64,000 nt of DNA from Branchiostoma floridae (Eukaryota > Chordata > Leptocardii > Amphioxiformes > Branchiostomatidae): NCBI RefSeq assembly GCF_000003815.2, contig NC_049988.1, forward strand, positions 17,471,795 through 17,535,794, read 5' to 3'. Of this stretch, positions 10,701-22,199 are shown one piece after another. A program made the translations under genes and the position numbers. The notes beneath the pieces are model-generated. The model was not told the DNA's origin. It saw only the letters and a list, made by a program, of their open reading frames with translations, and ran no database searches. How positions within the stretch are numbered: the first letter of the stretch is position 1; each line of letters starts with the position of its first letter.

Positions 10701-13700
10701 CAATTTTAAAGATGGGCAGCTTTGGTTATTTCTCTAAGTGCTTGTTTATGCACCCAAATTAGTAAAACACCATATATCAGTATGGAACATTTTGTGAAGA
10801 TCACCAACAAGGGTTTAAAACGTAGGATTATTTGATGTTTACCACCATAATACCTGTAATACCTTGTTGTGGAGCATTCTGGTCTGCTACATCAGCACAG
10901 TTTGATCTTTCCCTTGTTTCTTGTGCGTCAGGAACAGGTGTATCCAGACTACCTTCATCCTTTTGTCCAGCTTTCTTCTCGGCATTGTCATCTCCTCCGC
11001 CGGACCTTCCTTCCTTAACTTGTGACTCAGTGGACACTGTTTCTGGAGCTGCTACTTGTGCATCAGAAGAAGATATATCATTCTGTCCAATTCTTTCCCC
11101 ATTACAATCAGTCCCAGGTCCACTCGCTGACCTTTCTTCCTTTCTTTGCAACTCAGTGGACAGATCTGTTCCAGTAGTAGAGTCATTACTGCTATGGATC
11201 ACAGCCTTTTCAGAGACTATTTTCTCAATGATGGTGGACAGAACATCTCTGGCCACCTCTACCTCTGGTACTGAAGATATTTCACTGCTTGGCACAGCTT
11301 TGTGCTCTGTTGTGATGACTTTCTCTTCTGCTGCACTAGTGTTGTTGTCAGGCTCTCTCAGTGGTGCTGAAATGCCATCACTTGCTCCTTCAACCATTTG
11401 TAGCTCTCTGTTTGGGGGGATCAGGTCATCAGCAGAACTAGCTGTTGCTTTTGTGTCTTTGGCAGTTTCAATCTCATCCTGCTTCTGTGGTTTAACGGTC
11501 GCCACTGTCACTGTTTTAATGTCACTTGCTTGTACGGCACTTGACACAACACTACCTCCACTTGTATGCTGATTTGCTATGTCACATGTATTTGCAGTGC
11601 TTACTGCTACTTTAGCTTCCAGTACTAGGGAGTGTTTGTTATCAGCTATGATGCTACTTGTGACATCTTTCTTGTTTTCTTCTTGCCGTTGACTGTTGGT
11701 ATGATTCACACTTTCAGTTGATGTATTAGTCCCAGCATCTGTCACCTTGTTGTCTGATACTTTATCTTCTTCAGCTAGGATGTTGCCTGTGCTTATTTCG
11801 TCATCTTGTTCCTGCACTGGACCGTGAGTATGACGGGTAGCGTCAGTTGACAAGGTTTCCACTGGGTCAATATCAATTGACACTATTACCACCTCATCTT
11901 GTGATACAGTCGTCTTTTCTTCATCGACTGCTGTAGATGTAGTTGTTATATCTTCTTGTTTCTGCACTAGACTGCAGACATCTTGTGATACTGTCGTCTT
12001 TTCTTCATCGACTGCTGAAGATGTAGTTGTTATATCTTCTTGTTTCTGCACTAGACTGTTAGTAAGACTAGTTTCTTTAGTTGGCAAGATTTCCACTGTG
12101 TCAACTTTTGTAGTTGCCACATCTTCTTGTTCCTTCAGTAGATTCTTAGTAAGACTGGTACCTTCAGTTGACAAGGATTCCACTGTGTCAACTTTTGTAG
12201 TTTCTGCAGACAACTTATTTCCTGACACGGCTTTCTTTTCTTCAGCGACTGCTGTAGATCTAGCTGTTATATCTTCTTGTTCCTTCACTAGATTGTTCGT
12301 AAGACCTTCAGTAGACAAGATTTCCAATGTGTCAACTTTTGTAGTTTCTGCCGCCACCCCATTTCCTAATGTTGTCTTCTTTTCTTCATCAAACACTGCA
12401 GGTAAGGTTGTTACATCTTCTTGTTTCTGCACTAGATTGTTTGTAAGACTGGTACCTCCAGTTGAGAAGGTTTCCACTGTGTCAACTTTTGTAGTTTCTG
12501 TTGCCACCCCATTTTCTGATGTGGTCTTCTTTTCTTCATCCAACACTGCAGGTAAGGTTGTTACATCTTCTTCTTTTTGCACTGGACTGCTGTCACCACT
12601 TGATGCAACTTGAGCACCATCAACATTTGCAGTAGTGTTTGAGTGTTTCTCCTCTTTTGGTACAGCTACCTGCACCCCTTCTTGCTTTTTCTTTGTCTTC
12701 TTGCCAAACTTAGGAACATACTTGGCCTCTTGCTTGCTGGAAGGAGTTGTCCCTGAAGCCTTTTGAACTGAAGATGATTTGTGAACATTTGTAGTCTGAT
12801 TTTCAACTGCCTCTCTGGTTTCTGTATTTCTATCACATAATATGATGCTTTCAATTTGGTCAACATCTTTGTCAACATTATCTGCGTTATATTCAATCTT
12901 GCACTTTTCTTTGCTATCATCTATTTTTTGCAAGCCCTGAGCGTTTTCCTTTGTGATTTCAGCATCATTCTCCTCCAAGCAAACTTTCTTGTTACTCCTT
13001 GTCGACATCTTCCTTTTAGTCTTCCTGCTTTTCTTGTCCACTTCAGTGTTGGAAGAAGATGTTTTTGGGTCATGGTTGGGTTTTTTCTTCACTGACGTAC
13101 AACTGCCATTGTCTTCATCTTCTGTGTGACACAAAACATGACATTTTCAAAAGAGCATCAGAAATTCCAGGGTTGGACAAGTTTAGAAAGATTCCCTTGC
13201 CATATTGAGCAAGTACATAAAAAAGCATTCAACCAAATCACTGTACATCATACAAAGCAGCTGTAAAATGAGGAAATATATGCCGTAAATTGCCCCCAAA
13301 CAGTTTCAGAAAATGGTTAATAATGTCATAGAATGCCAAAGTCGATCCCATCAAGGAAGAAGTGAAACAACAAAAATGAAGATTACATGTGCATCGTACC
13401 TAGGATGTCATGGTTTGTTTTGGTCACCCTTCCTTACCACTAAGATTTCATATTAAAAGACAACTTTTTTTTGGTGGTGTTGGTGGGATGGAGGATTTTT
13501 TATTTGCACTCTTGCATCAGTTAGGGGGTTCCCAGAAATGTGCCTGTCATCCATATTATCAAATCGACATGGCCTTAGGTTAATAACCTAACTCAACTAG
13601 CCCTAACCCAGTCTTTGAGTAGTTAAAGGATCACAGGTTGTCCTTGGACACATCCCAGTTCCAATCTGTCATAGGAGATCTCCAAATTGTAGGACTCTTG

Positions 13701-13905
13701 GACAATCCAGGATTTTCCGGAATCACAATCTCTCCCCTCAAACATATAACGTTACATACCTGCAATGTTTTTCACACATACCAACAAAATGAATTTAAGA
13801 TAAATGGAGTTTGTTAAATTTCTCAAGAGATTCTACCTCACCTGTCAAAGGCCGTTTCTGTCCGCGTCTTCTCAGTTTTCTTTTCCCAGCAGCAGAATTC
13901 TCCAT
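7783..13905 (-). CDS. Unrecognised long, low-complexity acidic protein (5 exons)
   Basis: Coding exons on the minus strand: 13905-13842, 13121-10854, 9682-9600, 9242-9160 and 8671-7783. Phases join cleanly (1,1,0,2) and give about 1,128 residues. Exon 1 encodes a very basic start (MENSAAGKRKLRRRGQKR). Exon 2 (about 756 codons) is rich in Thr, Ser, Glu, Lys and Val and carries roughly five degenerate repeats of about 45 residues built on TTKVDTVE...STEGTSLTNNLV...QEDVTT...EEKK. Exons 3 and 4 hold a compact, less biased block (LDNFMDSLSSSQLYQMEQEA), and exon 5 continues it (LTSDLSSLNRSVMSVWREF) before a basic, Gln/Pro-rich tail. The exon 3-5 block looks helical and is the likeliest conserved domain. 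I do not recognise the family; the basic ends suggest a nuclear or chromatin/microtubule-associated protein, but that is a guess. The exon 4 donor (GTCAGT) was chosen by phase and is the least certain junction. Confidence 0.75.
8938..9106. mobile_element. Foldback MITE in an intron
   Basis: An almost continuous palindrome with arms of about 75-80 bp around a short centre (CGCAGTTGA). The core motif GCTGGGGAAGGAGTTTAGC appears in both arms. It lies in the intron between exons 4 and 5 of the 7.8-13.9 kb gene. A one-armed relative lies near 39640-39710. Confidence 0.7.
9813..10691. mobile_element. MITE family with TTAGGCCATGTTGATTTGAT ends
   Basis: Inverted ends of about 45-70 bp (TTAGGCCATGTTGATTTGAT, then TTATATGGATGACATCC) flank about 880 bp without a transposase. 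It lies in the intron between exons 2 and 3 of the minus-strand gene. Related ends occur at about 13445-13576, 14268-14546 and 16806-16900, so this is a locally abundant family. Confidence 0.7.
13445..13576. mobile_element. Solo end of the GGCCATGTTGATTTGAT MITE family
   Basis: Contains the T-rich run, GCATCAGTTAG, GTCATCCATATTATC and AAATCGACATGGCCTTA in the order seen at the right end of the 9813-10691 element. It lies in intron 1 of the minus-strand gene. Confidence 0.55.
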
Positions 13906-14268
13906 TTCTTATTCTGATGACTGACAATCTCAAGTCAAAAACAAACACAACACGGCAAATTCAAGTTCGCTGCTGTGTTGGTAGTTTCGCGCCAAAAACT
14001 TCCTTGCAGACGACAGTCAGAGATTTCTTCGACCCACGAAATGGCATTCGGCGCGTTTGTAATGTAAATGTTGACCTAACTCGTAAACTTGAGTGTAAAA
14101 TTAGTCTACACGTATAGATCTACGGCAAATTTGAGTGAATCTTAGGCACAAAACTCTGTCGAAAGTTCACCAACTGCAGTCCGAAGCAAATCTTCTGTCC
14201 AAGATGGCGGCGCCTACAAGACCGTACCATTGGTATCAAAGGGGTGCACGGCCCTGTGGCTACTAGTA
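13906..14268. promoter_or_regulatory. Probable 5' region of the 7.8-13.9 kb gene
   Basis: Lies just upstream of the minus-strand start codon at 13905. A YY1-like site, AAGATGGCGGC, is at 14201-14211; such sites mark many constitutive animal promoters. No TATA box is evident. The transcription start is not determinable by eye. Confidence 0.4.
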
Positions 14269-14546
14269 AATATATGGCAGACATCATTGGGAACCCTAAA
14301 ACTGATGCAAGCGTTAAAAACAATTTGGGCAAAGAAAAGTGGCCTTCATTCAATGCATTTTAAAATCGAATTAATCAGGAATGTTGAATAAATGACTGAC
14401 CACACAGAACATGGGATACAAAACATAACAGTTAACTTTAAATTCTTTATTTTTGTTCTTTCATATCTTGATCTTGTTGGAATGAAAATTGATGGGTGCA
14501 CGGATATCAATGTCAGCCATATAATCAAGTCAGTGTGACCTAAGTA
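14268..14546. mobile_element. Short MITE copy (GGCCATGTTGATTTGAT family)
   Basis: About 280 bp. The left end has ATATGGCAGACATCATTGGGAACCC and AAACTGATGCAAGCG; the right end has its complement-like TGTCAGCCATATAATCAAGTCAGTGTGACCTAA. It is a shorter, internally deleted relative of 9813-10691. Confidence 0.6.
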
Positions 14547-14814
14547 ACTAAAAAGTGCTTAGACATGTGAGAAGACAAAATCATTTTTACTATCAACTTT
14601 ACTCCAGTAGTTTTGGTTGTGTAACATTTTGTTTCCCCTCAAAAACACTTTCAAACAATATTCCTGGCAATCTATGGCGACTAATAAAAAAATTAAGGCA
14701 CTCATGCAGTTGTCAATAGCAATATTTTATTCCACTGTAATTTAAATATTGATACTATCAACTGTATCAACTTTGAGTCTGCCTTCAATGAGCTTTTTTT
14801 ACTAATAACAGCAC

Positions 14815-15040
14815 ACCTCACTGTAAAGGGGCAGTGGGCTGTTACCCAGTGTGTCTACGGCACAGTATTGGAAGGCGGAGCCCATCCCTCTCCTTCCACC
14901 ACCTTTTATTTCCCTAACAAAAGTCAGCTACCCATCTGAAACCTGGGTGGAGTGAGGAAGTGACTTTTCCAAAGGGCACAATCGGTCAAGGGATTCAAAC
15001 CCAGTACCTTTGTTTCCTGGACCAACACAATGGCCCATAA
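14815..15040 (-). mobile_element. tRNA-derived SINE copy
   Basis: On the minus strand a B-box-like GGGTTTGAATCCC is followed by TTGTGCCCTTTGGAAAAG, GGTGGTGGAAGGAGAGGGATGGGCTCC and a terminal GTAGACACACTGGGTAACAG. The same order of motifs occurs at 29255-29760 and, in part, at 32380-32512 and 56427-56660, defining one SINE family. Confidence 0.65.
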
Positions 15041-15990
15041 ATACATAAATATGAACCCATATTTCTGAATAAGTGCACACCCCACCCTTTGGTACTCTTC
15101 ATTACAATGTACCAGCACAGGCATATCTGAGAACATGCAATCTTTACATGTTACACAAAATACTGTGCATTGAAAGACTTGACATGACTTATCACCCAAC
15201 CCACACTGTGCCACACAAATCAAAATTGTTGATATGCTGTTGGAAAATCCAAATGTGTAAAATTGTACACCCACTAAGTTGATTTGACTTAATGACAAAA
15301 CGTTTGGCATTAAAAGATCATTTAGAATGTTCAAAAATGATAGCCCATTTGTGGTTACATTTCCTTATTCAAAACTATAAACACATTTCTAAATCTTCTA
15401 TCATAATAATGCACATTTTTATAAAATCATAGCAAAAATAAATATATCTGTACAGCAAATGAGGACTATTTTTTTTACATATCATATTCAGAAAAGCCTT
15501 ACAAAAGTTTATATTACAATATCACCATTCAAAATCTTCACTAGGATGACATGATTTCAAATTGTAAAATTTGGGTTCCTCATTTCTAACAATTACAGAC
15601 TATAGCCCATTACAAAGCTCACCAACAACAAGACCTACTGTAAATATACTAGTATGTTTTATTATTACTAGATTCTCACCTGAAATTGCTCTATTATACT
15701 AATAATTGCAAAATGCAAAATTAAAAAAGTTTGGCAGAAAATCTAATAAAACGGAGGGTAATTTTTCTTTATAATACAGGCACTCTATGTAGAGCTATAT
15801 ACAAGAGTATATACACTAAAATAAGGAATGTTTGCTAAAGAAGATTACAAGGGATTTTTAAAATCAAAAGCCTTGATCTCAAAAAATGACTTTTGTCATG
15901 ATGTATCAATTTCTAAAAGGATATAAAGTACATAACGTTAATTATGTAATTTCATCAATAAGATAAAAAAATTGTACAAAAATGTCTTCT
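15041..15990. other. AT-rich 3' flank, no gene seen
   Basis: AT-rich sequence downstream of the SEC22 stop codon (which is read on the minus strand). It probably contains that gene's 3' untranslated region. No coding region recognised. Confidence 0.4.
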
Positions 15991-18900
15991 CTAAACATTA
16001 TAGTCTGGCGGTTTTTCTCGTGTTTTTCTCAGCATTATCTGCGAAACGGCAAAGACCGACACGGCCACGTGGAACGCGATCTGGTACATGTTCCGTAGCT
16101 CCATCAGCTGGAGGTTACAGAGGAACACGCCGACACACGACACACAGGCTGCGATGTTCCGCCACACCATGTTGAACAACAGCAGGTAGCACTGGGGGAG
16201 ATTAAGAGTATGATTAGAAAAACGGTAGTGATATTTTCTAAGGGCAAGGTCAATGTAAGGCCATTTGACTGTGACCTCTAGGCAATGAACTCTAAGTTGT
16301 TCAAATCTTTCTTTTCCTTTTGTTCACACCTATATATGGGAGTGTTTGAATTTAATGAACAACAGCAGGTAGCACTGGGGAGAGTGAGAACATGATTAGA
16401 GAAATCGTTAAGATTTTTTCTGAAGGGATTAATTCAATGTACGGCCATTTGACCACCTCTAGGCAGTGAACTATGTTGACTTTCTCAATCTACACAGTAT
16501 CAACCCAAGTGACAGAGGATGCTGGCCAGCTGCCATCAAGCCCCTTCATCTACATGCAAGCACGTCTAACCCCCACAGGATGGGGAACAACAGATGTTAA
16601 ACCAGAGAGTGAGTGAGTGTGAGTGATAGCGGTGTATATTGGTTTTGAAGGCTTGAAGATATAGCAGTTTTCATATAATACTCTGAATCTGAACGAGTAG
16701 TGAGTTCAAATCCTATAAATTGCCCTTACCTGTATGAAGCACAGTCCACAGGCTATCCAAAAGTTTGCTATTGCGTAGTTGTCATAATCACTGAAATTCT
16801 GTGGAAGAAAAAATTTTTTTTACTCGAACAATTGCATCAGTTTCTGGATTCGCAGATGTGTCATCCAAATTTTTAAAATCAAATCAACATGGCCTAATAT
16901 AAATCATGTTTAGTACGGTAATGTCATGGTGTAAGTCACATAATGCAATAGAATTGTTAAGATTTTTCAATCAAACCGTTAACATTTGATGTCACATTGA
17001 CTGATATACAAACTCACGTCCACATCGTTGATTATGTGAATGCCCCTGGCCAGGTTGAGGGCTCCACACAGGATGTTCAGCACCAGGGACAGGAACCCCA
17101 GCCAGCCAATCGGCATCAGCCTTCTTCTGGGGCCTGGGGAATAGGGTACAGTGACTGTTAACTTCTTTTTTTTTGCAATTGTCACAAAATCTATTTGTTG
17201 GTTCTCAGACTGTAAAACATAATGATGAAATGTTACTTTGAAAGCAGAGTCTGTACTTTACTACCAACAGTTTCAGGGAGTGAATGTACATGTACATGCT
17301 ACTTTTGCCTCCAGTTCACAGTTTTCATCTTGACCGCTACCTAATTTCAGATGAAATGTGACCCACATCTTTCTCCAGATCACTTTTGGCCTTAGCAATT
17401 CTGTGTTTATATTTACCAACATGAACAGGAAATGAAGACTTTTCAATAGTTTCTTCTAAGTACCTGTATCAAAGTACAACCCACCGTTCTGCCTGTGTAC
17501 GTGGTTCTGTTGGGGAGGTGTTTCCGGTACAATCGGCCCCAGATCTGAGGGGTGGATGTGGTGGGGGGGTCTCAGTTTCACCTCCTGACTCATGGCTGTC
17601 AGGTTCATCCTGGTGGTCAGGGTTCTGGGGTTGTTGTACCTCTGCTTCGTCTTCTGTATACTGTTGTCTACAAAACAAAACAACAAACAGTTTATGTGAC
17701 TTTCTGATAGCTTTCCTGTTACCTATTAGGAAAATCATCACAGTCGAAGTCTGGGGTTGTTGTACCTCTGCTTTGTCTTCTGTATACTGTTGTCCGAACA
17801 AAACAAAAAACTGTTTATGTGACTTTTTCTAAACATTCCAGTGATTCAAATAGCTCTATCCTGTTAGGTATCACAGTGGGAGTCTGGGGCTGTTGTACCT
17901 CTGCTTCGTCTTCTGTATACTGTTGTCTTAACAAAACAAAAAACTGTTTATCTGACTTTTTCTAAACATTCCAGTGATTCAAATAGCTCTATCCTGTTAG
18001 GTATCACAGTGGGAGTCTGGGGTTGTTGTACCTCTGCTTCGTCTTCTGTATACTGTTGTCTGAACAACAAGAAAAAAAAGAACTGTTAAAACAACTTTTT
18101 GTAAACATTCTAGCTATTCAAATAGTTCTATTCTGTTTAATGTTAGGTATTAGGGAAATCATCACAGTGGAAGTCTGGGGTTGTATCTTTGTCTTCTGTA
18201 TACTGTTGTCTGAACCCAAAAAATCAACTTCATTACATTTACAATGATAGTTTATACAATGAAAATTGTTATTTTCAATAAGATCACCAGTACCTACATC
18301 CCAAGAGAGAGCGATACAGTGTTATACCGTGCCATTGGGGTTCTACTACCCCTTACGGGGTACCTACCCTTACTTACAGCTAAATACTAGTATAACGAAG
18401 ATGGGAATGTGCCAGGTCTCCCATCCGGGTGAATGATGCACATCACGGTGTGGGCGTGTGGCTAATATGACAGGGAGGTACGCCAGGCCAAAAAAGACCT
18501 CATATACTTACCAAACTCAATAAAGGAGAACGGTCTGACAGCCTTCTCTACTTTCTCGGGGTCGTAGGTCGTGATGAACTCCTTCTGTAGCTCATCCAGG
18601 AAACAGAAGGCCAGCACGGCCGGGTAGTCATGGTGACACAAGGTCAGGTAGGTCACCGTGGGAGAGGAGATGAAACTGGGAAACAGAAAAGCTCAAAGTC
18701 AGTTAACTCTCTAATGGTATGTACTCTTGGTATGTCCAATTTTGTCAAAATAAGAACTATTATATTTCTTTCACTAAGACCTACAAGTTTGAAAAGCTTT
18801 GAAGACTTTGAATTTTGTGTAATTTGAGACAGCTACTTTGAACTTGAAATATGGCCATATGGATAGTAACATTTGATGGCAAGGTACATTTGATTATAAA

Positions 18901-19516
18901 AACAGAACTACGTAACTACTAACATTGATGATCATTTTTTGGAAAGAACCTTTGCACAGCTAAGCAGACGTTATACTTATGGCCATCAAGCCATCAGCTC
19001 ATATGGTATGGGTATGCTAAATGTTTAGAGTTACATGAATAAGAGATATTACAGTAAATGAGTAGAGTATTATTTTACAGCATGTTTACTTTAGTACTTG
19101 TCCATTCAGCTGTATGTGTAGTGTATGTTCCCAGGCTTGTTTCAACAAACCAGAAACCCTCTCAACAAAGGTTCCAAAATGGAGGAAATACTAACTTGTT
19201 GAGGAATAATAACAAAATGTAGTTTTGCAATTGTTACAGCCTTCGTTTTTTTGTACAGTAAAGATTCTTTATTGTTTGTCCCCTTCACAATTATGTTTTC
19301 TGTCATTCTTGTCTGAAAATAAAAAAAAATTGATACTCACTAAATACAGTAGCCGTCCATCTTTGCAACACATCTGTCCGGAAACTGATTCAGCTTCTTG
19401 GACATAATCTTGGCGGTTTTCTTGCAGTTCTGCAGGTCTGGACTGGGATCGAAGTCTGTAGATGCGGAGAGGGGAAGACCGTCTCGCCATCGGTATATTG
19501 TTGCTGAGATGACCAT
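15991..19516 (-). CDS. SEC22A/C-like: SEC22A/SEC22C-type vesicle-trafficking protein
   Basis: Minus-strand coding exons 19516-19341, 18675-18512, 17667-17464, 17133-17018, 16798-16730 and 16191-15991 give 309 residues, close to vertebrate SEC22A/C (about 300-307). The N-terminus (residues 1-130) is a longin domain with [17 protein letters not shown] and [14 protein letters not shown]. It is followed by the family signature [11 protein letters not shown] and [10 protein letters not shown]. The C-terminal half (from about residue 205) has four hydrophobic segments ([66 protein letters not shown]) and ends KPPDYNV. As in SEC22A/C, and unlike SEC22B, no R-SNARE coiled coil is visible. The expected role is ER/Golgi membrane trafficking. 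An upstream untranslated exon probably ends at 20206. Two introns contain duplicated exon edges (see repeats). Confidence 0.93.
16353..16480. repeat. Duplicated edge of the last SEC22 exon
   Basis: The first ~20 nt of the last exon and its acceptor (AACAGCAGGTAGCACTGGGG on the plus strand, 16361-16380), plus about 100 bp of following sequence, repeat the real junction at 16172-16300 about 183 bp away. The copy lies in the intron and is a decoy acceptor. Confidence 0.75.
16806..16900. mobile_element. MITE end abutting a SEC22 splice acceptor
   Basis: Contains T-run, TTGCATCAGTTTC, TGTCATCCAAAT and AAATCAAATCAACATGGCC, matching one end of the 9813-10691 MITE family. It begins about 8 bp outside the acceptor of the exon at 16798-16730, so the branch-point and pyrimidine-tract region lies in or next to MITE-derived sequence. 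Confidence 0.55.
17625..18216. repeat. Tandem duplications of a SEC22 exon 5' edge
   Basis: The string CTGTATACTGTTGTC, which covers the first bases of the third coding exon, occurs at 17654 (real exon), 17780, 17913, 18046 and 18196. Each copy carries about 40 nt of exon plus flanking intron (period 126-150 bp). On the transcript strand the copies at 17913, 18046 and 18196 retain an AG in front of ACAACAG; the copy at 17780 does not. None has an evident donor, so they are decoy acceptors. Confidence 0.85.
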
Positions 19517-20206
19517 GATTGTCTTTGGTGTGAAGAGAAACAAACTGGAGACTGGATGCTACACTACCTAAAAGTGGACACAAAAAGAGAAAATAAACAT
19601 TAAATGAGTTACCTGGGACAAATAAGAGGGACCAGATAGCTAGTTACCAGTATCCACTATACAAGTAAACCGTTATTTATAAACTACAACGCTATATAGT
19701 GAACAATGCGCGAGAATTTTTTATCTGTCTTAGTCTCACTCAGACAACAAGTACTAGTATTCACAGTGGAAAACAACATGAATATTGCTTTCTTTTAGAG
19801 GATATCGAGTTGAGCTTATTGCAATTGTTTCAGACATTTTGATTAAACGGTGTGAAAATCCAGCTGGGGAAAACCACGCCCCTCTTTTTTGTAGACAACA
19901 TCCAAGCGTTTGAACAATCGCTCCTGATCAAAACCTGGCAAAATCATCTAGCTTCAAGGTATCGTCTATGTCGAGTTATCATTGTTCATCGTTAAGATAT
20001 TTTGCATCTACAGGAATATTGAACCGGTGAAATACGCAAACAGGTAGCTAACAAAATAAAAAATTTAGTCCAATATTTTGAAGTGAAAAGATCGTTTAGC
20101 AGGCATTCTAAGCAAAATTCTCACACCAGTTTTACATGTACGTGAACAGTATTCATTATCCTTGCTTCTCCTACCACAAAATATAAAATATAGTGTGAAT
20201 TTTACC

Positions 20207-20618
20207 TGGAAAGTCGCCGAGAAAACACGAAAATATAAAACGCCTCAAACTTTTTTCAATCCATCCGCCATGTTGGCCGCGTGTACTAAGCATGCGCACT
20301 AACGCTCAGACTGGAAGTTCTGACTAATATATAGGGGTGGTCCAAAAACAAATGATCGTAAATGATCATAAATACTTTAGTACTGAATGAAATATAATAA
20401 TTATTTACTTTATATAACATCTATTTTCAGGACAAAGATTCGACATTATGGCCTATTTTATAATTTGTAGTTGAAAATAAAATTTTTGAACATACCTGAT
20501 TTGTAATGGTCACTTCCATATCACATGACTATCTTTGGTGACTTCCTGATCTGACTGCCAGGCATCAACATATCCTAACATTTCTTGAAGAAAAAGGACC
20601 AACACTGCACCATTCAGC
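20207..20618. promoter_or_regulatory. Shared head-to-head promoter region, SEC22 / COMMD4
   Basis: The minus-strand SEC22 untranslated exon probably ends at 20206 (TCCAG then GTAAA) and reads away to the left. The COMMD4 start codon is at 20619 on the plus strand. A YY1-like CCGCCATGTTGG lies at 20265-20276. The spacing of a few hundred bases suggests a bidirectional promoter; this is inference. Confidence 0.5.
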
Positions 20619-21221
20619 ATGAGGTTCCGTTTCTGTGGGGAGCTGGACTGCCCAGACTGGGTCTTGGCCGAAATCAGCATCCTCTCCAAACTGACCTCTG
20701 TGAAAATGAAGCTTCTTTGTGTCCAAGTGGTCAAAGACTTGCTTGGACAGTCCATAGACTATGACAAAGTCCACAAGCTCACAGCAGATGCTAAATACGA
20801 GGCAGGAGATGTGAAAGCCAGTATTGCTGCTTTGTCTTTCATCCTATCGAGTGCAGCGAAGTACCAAGTCGACGGCGAGTCTCTAAGCAACGAGCTACAG
20901 CAGCTTGGCTTACCAAAGGAGCATTCCAGTTCGCTGTGTAAGACCTACGCGGACAACTTGAGCAACCTACAGGCGCAGTTCATGCGACAGAGTCTGAAAC
21001 TGTCCCAGCTCGAGTCCGCAGAATGGCGGGTGGACTACATCCTGAGCTCGAGCGAGTTACAGGAGGTGCAGGAACCGATGGTGCAGCTGAGGTTTAGGGT
21101 TCGAAACCCGGACACGGGAGACGTCACGCCACATTCGTTCAACATGACCGCAGACAAGTTCAGGTTGTTTCTGAGTGAACTGAAGCAGGCACACCAAGTC
21201 ATGGGAGGACTGGCCTTGTAA
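20619..21221 (+). CDS. COMMD4: COMM domain-containing protein 4
   Basis: A single uninterrupted frame of 200 residues, about the same length as vertebrate COMMD4. The start [20 protein letters not shown] and the segments [19 protein letters not shown] and [19 protein letters not shown] are near-identical to the family. The C-terminal COMM domain (about residues 130-198) includes [20 protein letters not shown] and [18 protein letters not shown] proteins form the ring in the Commander (COMMD/CCDC22/CCDC93-retriever) endosomal recycling complex and touch NF-kB/cullin regulation. The coding region has no intron, whereas vertebrate COMMD4 genes have several. It may reflect intron loss or a retrocopy, but the frame is intact. 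Poly(A)-signal-like AATAAA motifs lie near 21876 and 22069. Confidence 0.96.
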   Translation: MRFRFCGELDCPDWVLAEISILSKLTSVKMKLLCVQVVKDLLGQSIDYDKVHKLTADAKYEAGDVKASIAALSFILSSAAKYQVDGESLSNELQQLGLPKEHSSSLCKTYADNLSNLQAQFMRQSLKLSQLESAEWRVDYILSSSELQEVQEPMVQLRFRVRNPDTGDVTPHSFNMTADKFRLFLSELKQAHQVMGGLAL

Positions 21222-22199
21222 CCTTGGGCCTTGAATGGAAAACTGTTATGAGAAAGCTGAAACACCGTTATATATGACCTCCTTTGATCAATATCGACGA
21301 TGGTAAAATTCTAATTGATATCAGCCCTACAGCATTCGCTGTGGCTAAACATTTGAAACACAGTGTATCTGCTGTATTCAACAAAGGAACCAATTTCGTC
21401 ATTTTCAAAGCAAGAGAGACTTTGAGAAAAAGCAAAGCGGTTGAAAATAAGATTTTTTCAATGAGTTTCAACTTCCAGCTGTGAAATGTTCAAGATAGCA
21501 AATACTCAAGCAACTGGATAGATTTTGGTCTGGGTAATTGCTATCTTGTGCATCTTATTACCTGTATGATGGTATGAAAGGATTTTTGTGAAAACAGGTT
21601 TAACATTATAAATATGACTGAGGAAAACCCAATTTTTGTTCATAGCAGACCGACCAAATGGTATGATTTACAAACAAAAATTAAAAGATATCGAATTTGA
21701 ACCTTGTATCAATAGATGTTTTATGTGCCAAGCCATAGACGTGTATGTGAGATGTTACATTTCAAACTTTAATTGTGCTGAAATATCAATGATGATGAGT
21801 ATTACAATTATTACTATTACATGTACATGTACATGTAACTAGGCAGATCTACCATGAAATGACTTTCCTGCAGTTAATAAACTGGACTTTTTTTGGTACA
21901 TTGATGTATGTACACTTGTCTCATTTCTCTTCCTTTTCGAAAATTAGGTCCTACCATACCATTAGGTTTACATTGACATAGCCTGTTGCTTTCACCTGGG
22001 AGAGTAGATTTCTATCATGGGAGGCATATATGAAATGAGTTTTATGATGAAAGAACTGACGTTCTGAAATAAAGATTGAGGATGGTTATATTCATGTTTT
22101 ATAAGAAGCGTTGATATAAATAGAGGTTCAGTACAATGTATATGGGTATATACAAACAGGTACGACTTACAAAATACACATTATGCCACCCCTATATTA

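Noticed and set aside
10832-12613. Plus-strand frames of up to 246 codons opposite the large exon
   Set aside because: Antisense shadow of repetitive Ser/Thr/Lys coding sequence (gives Ser/Phe/Leu-rich nonsense).
18291-18480. Possible RNA gene (GC-rich hairpin ACCCCTTACGGGGT region)
   Set aside because: A short local hairpin only; no match to 5S, U-snRNA or tRNA box structure that I can see.
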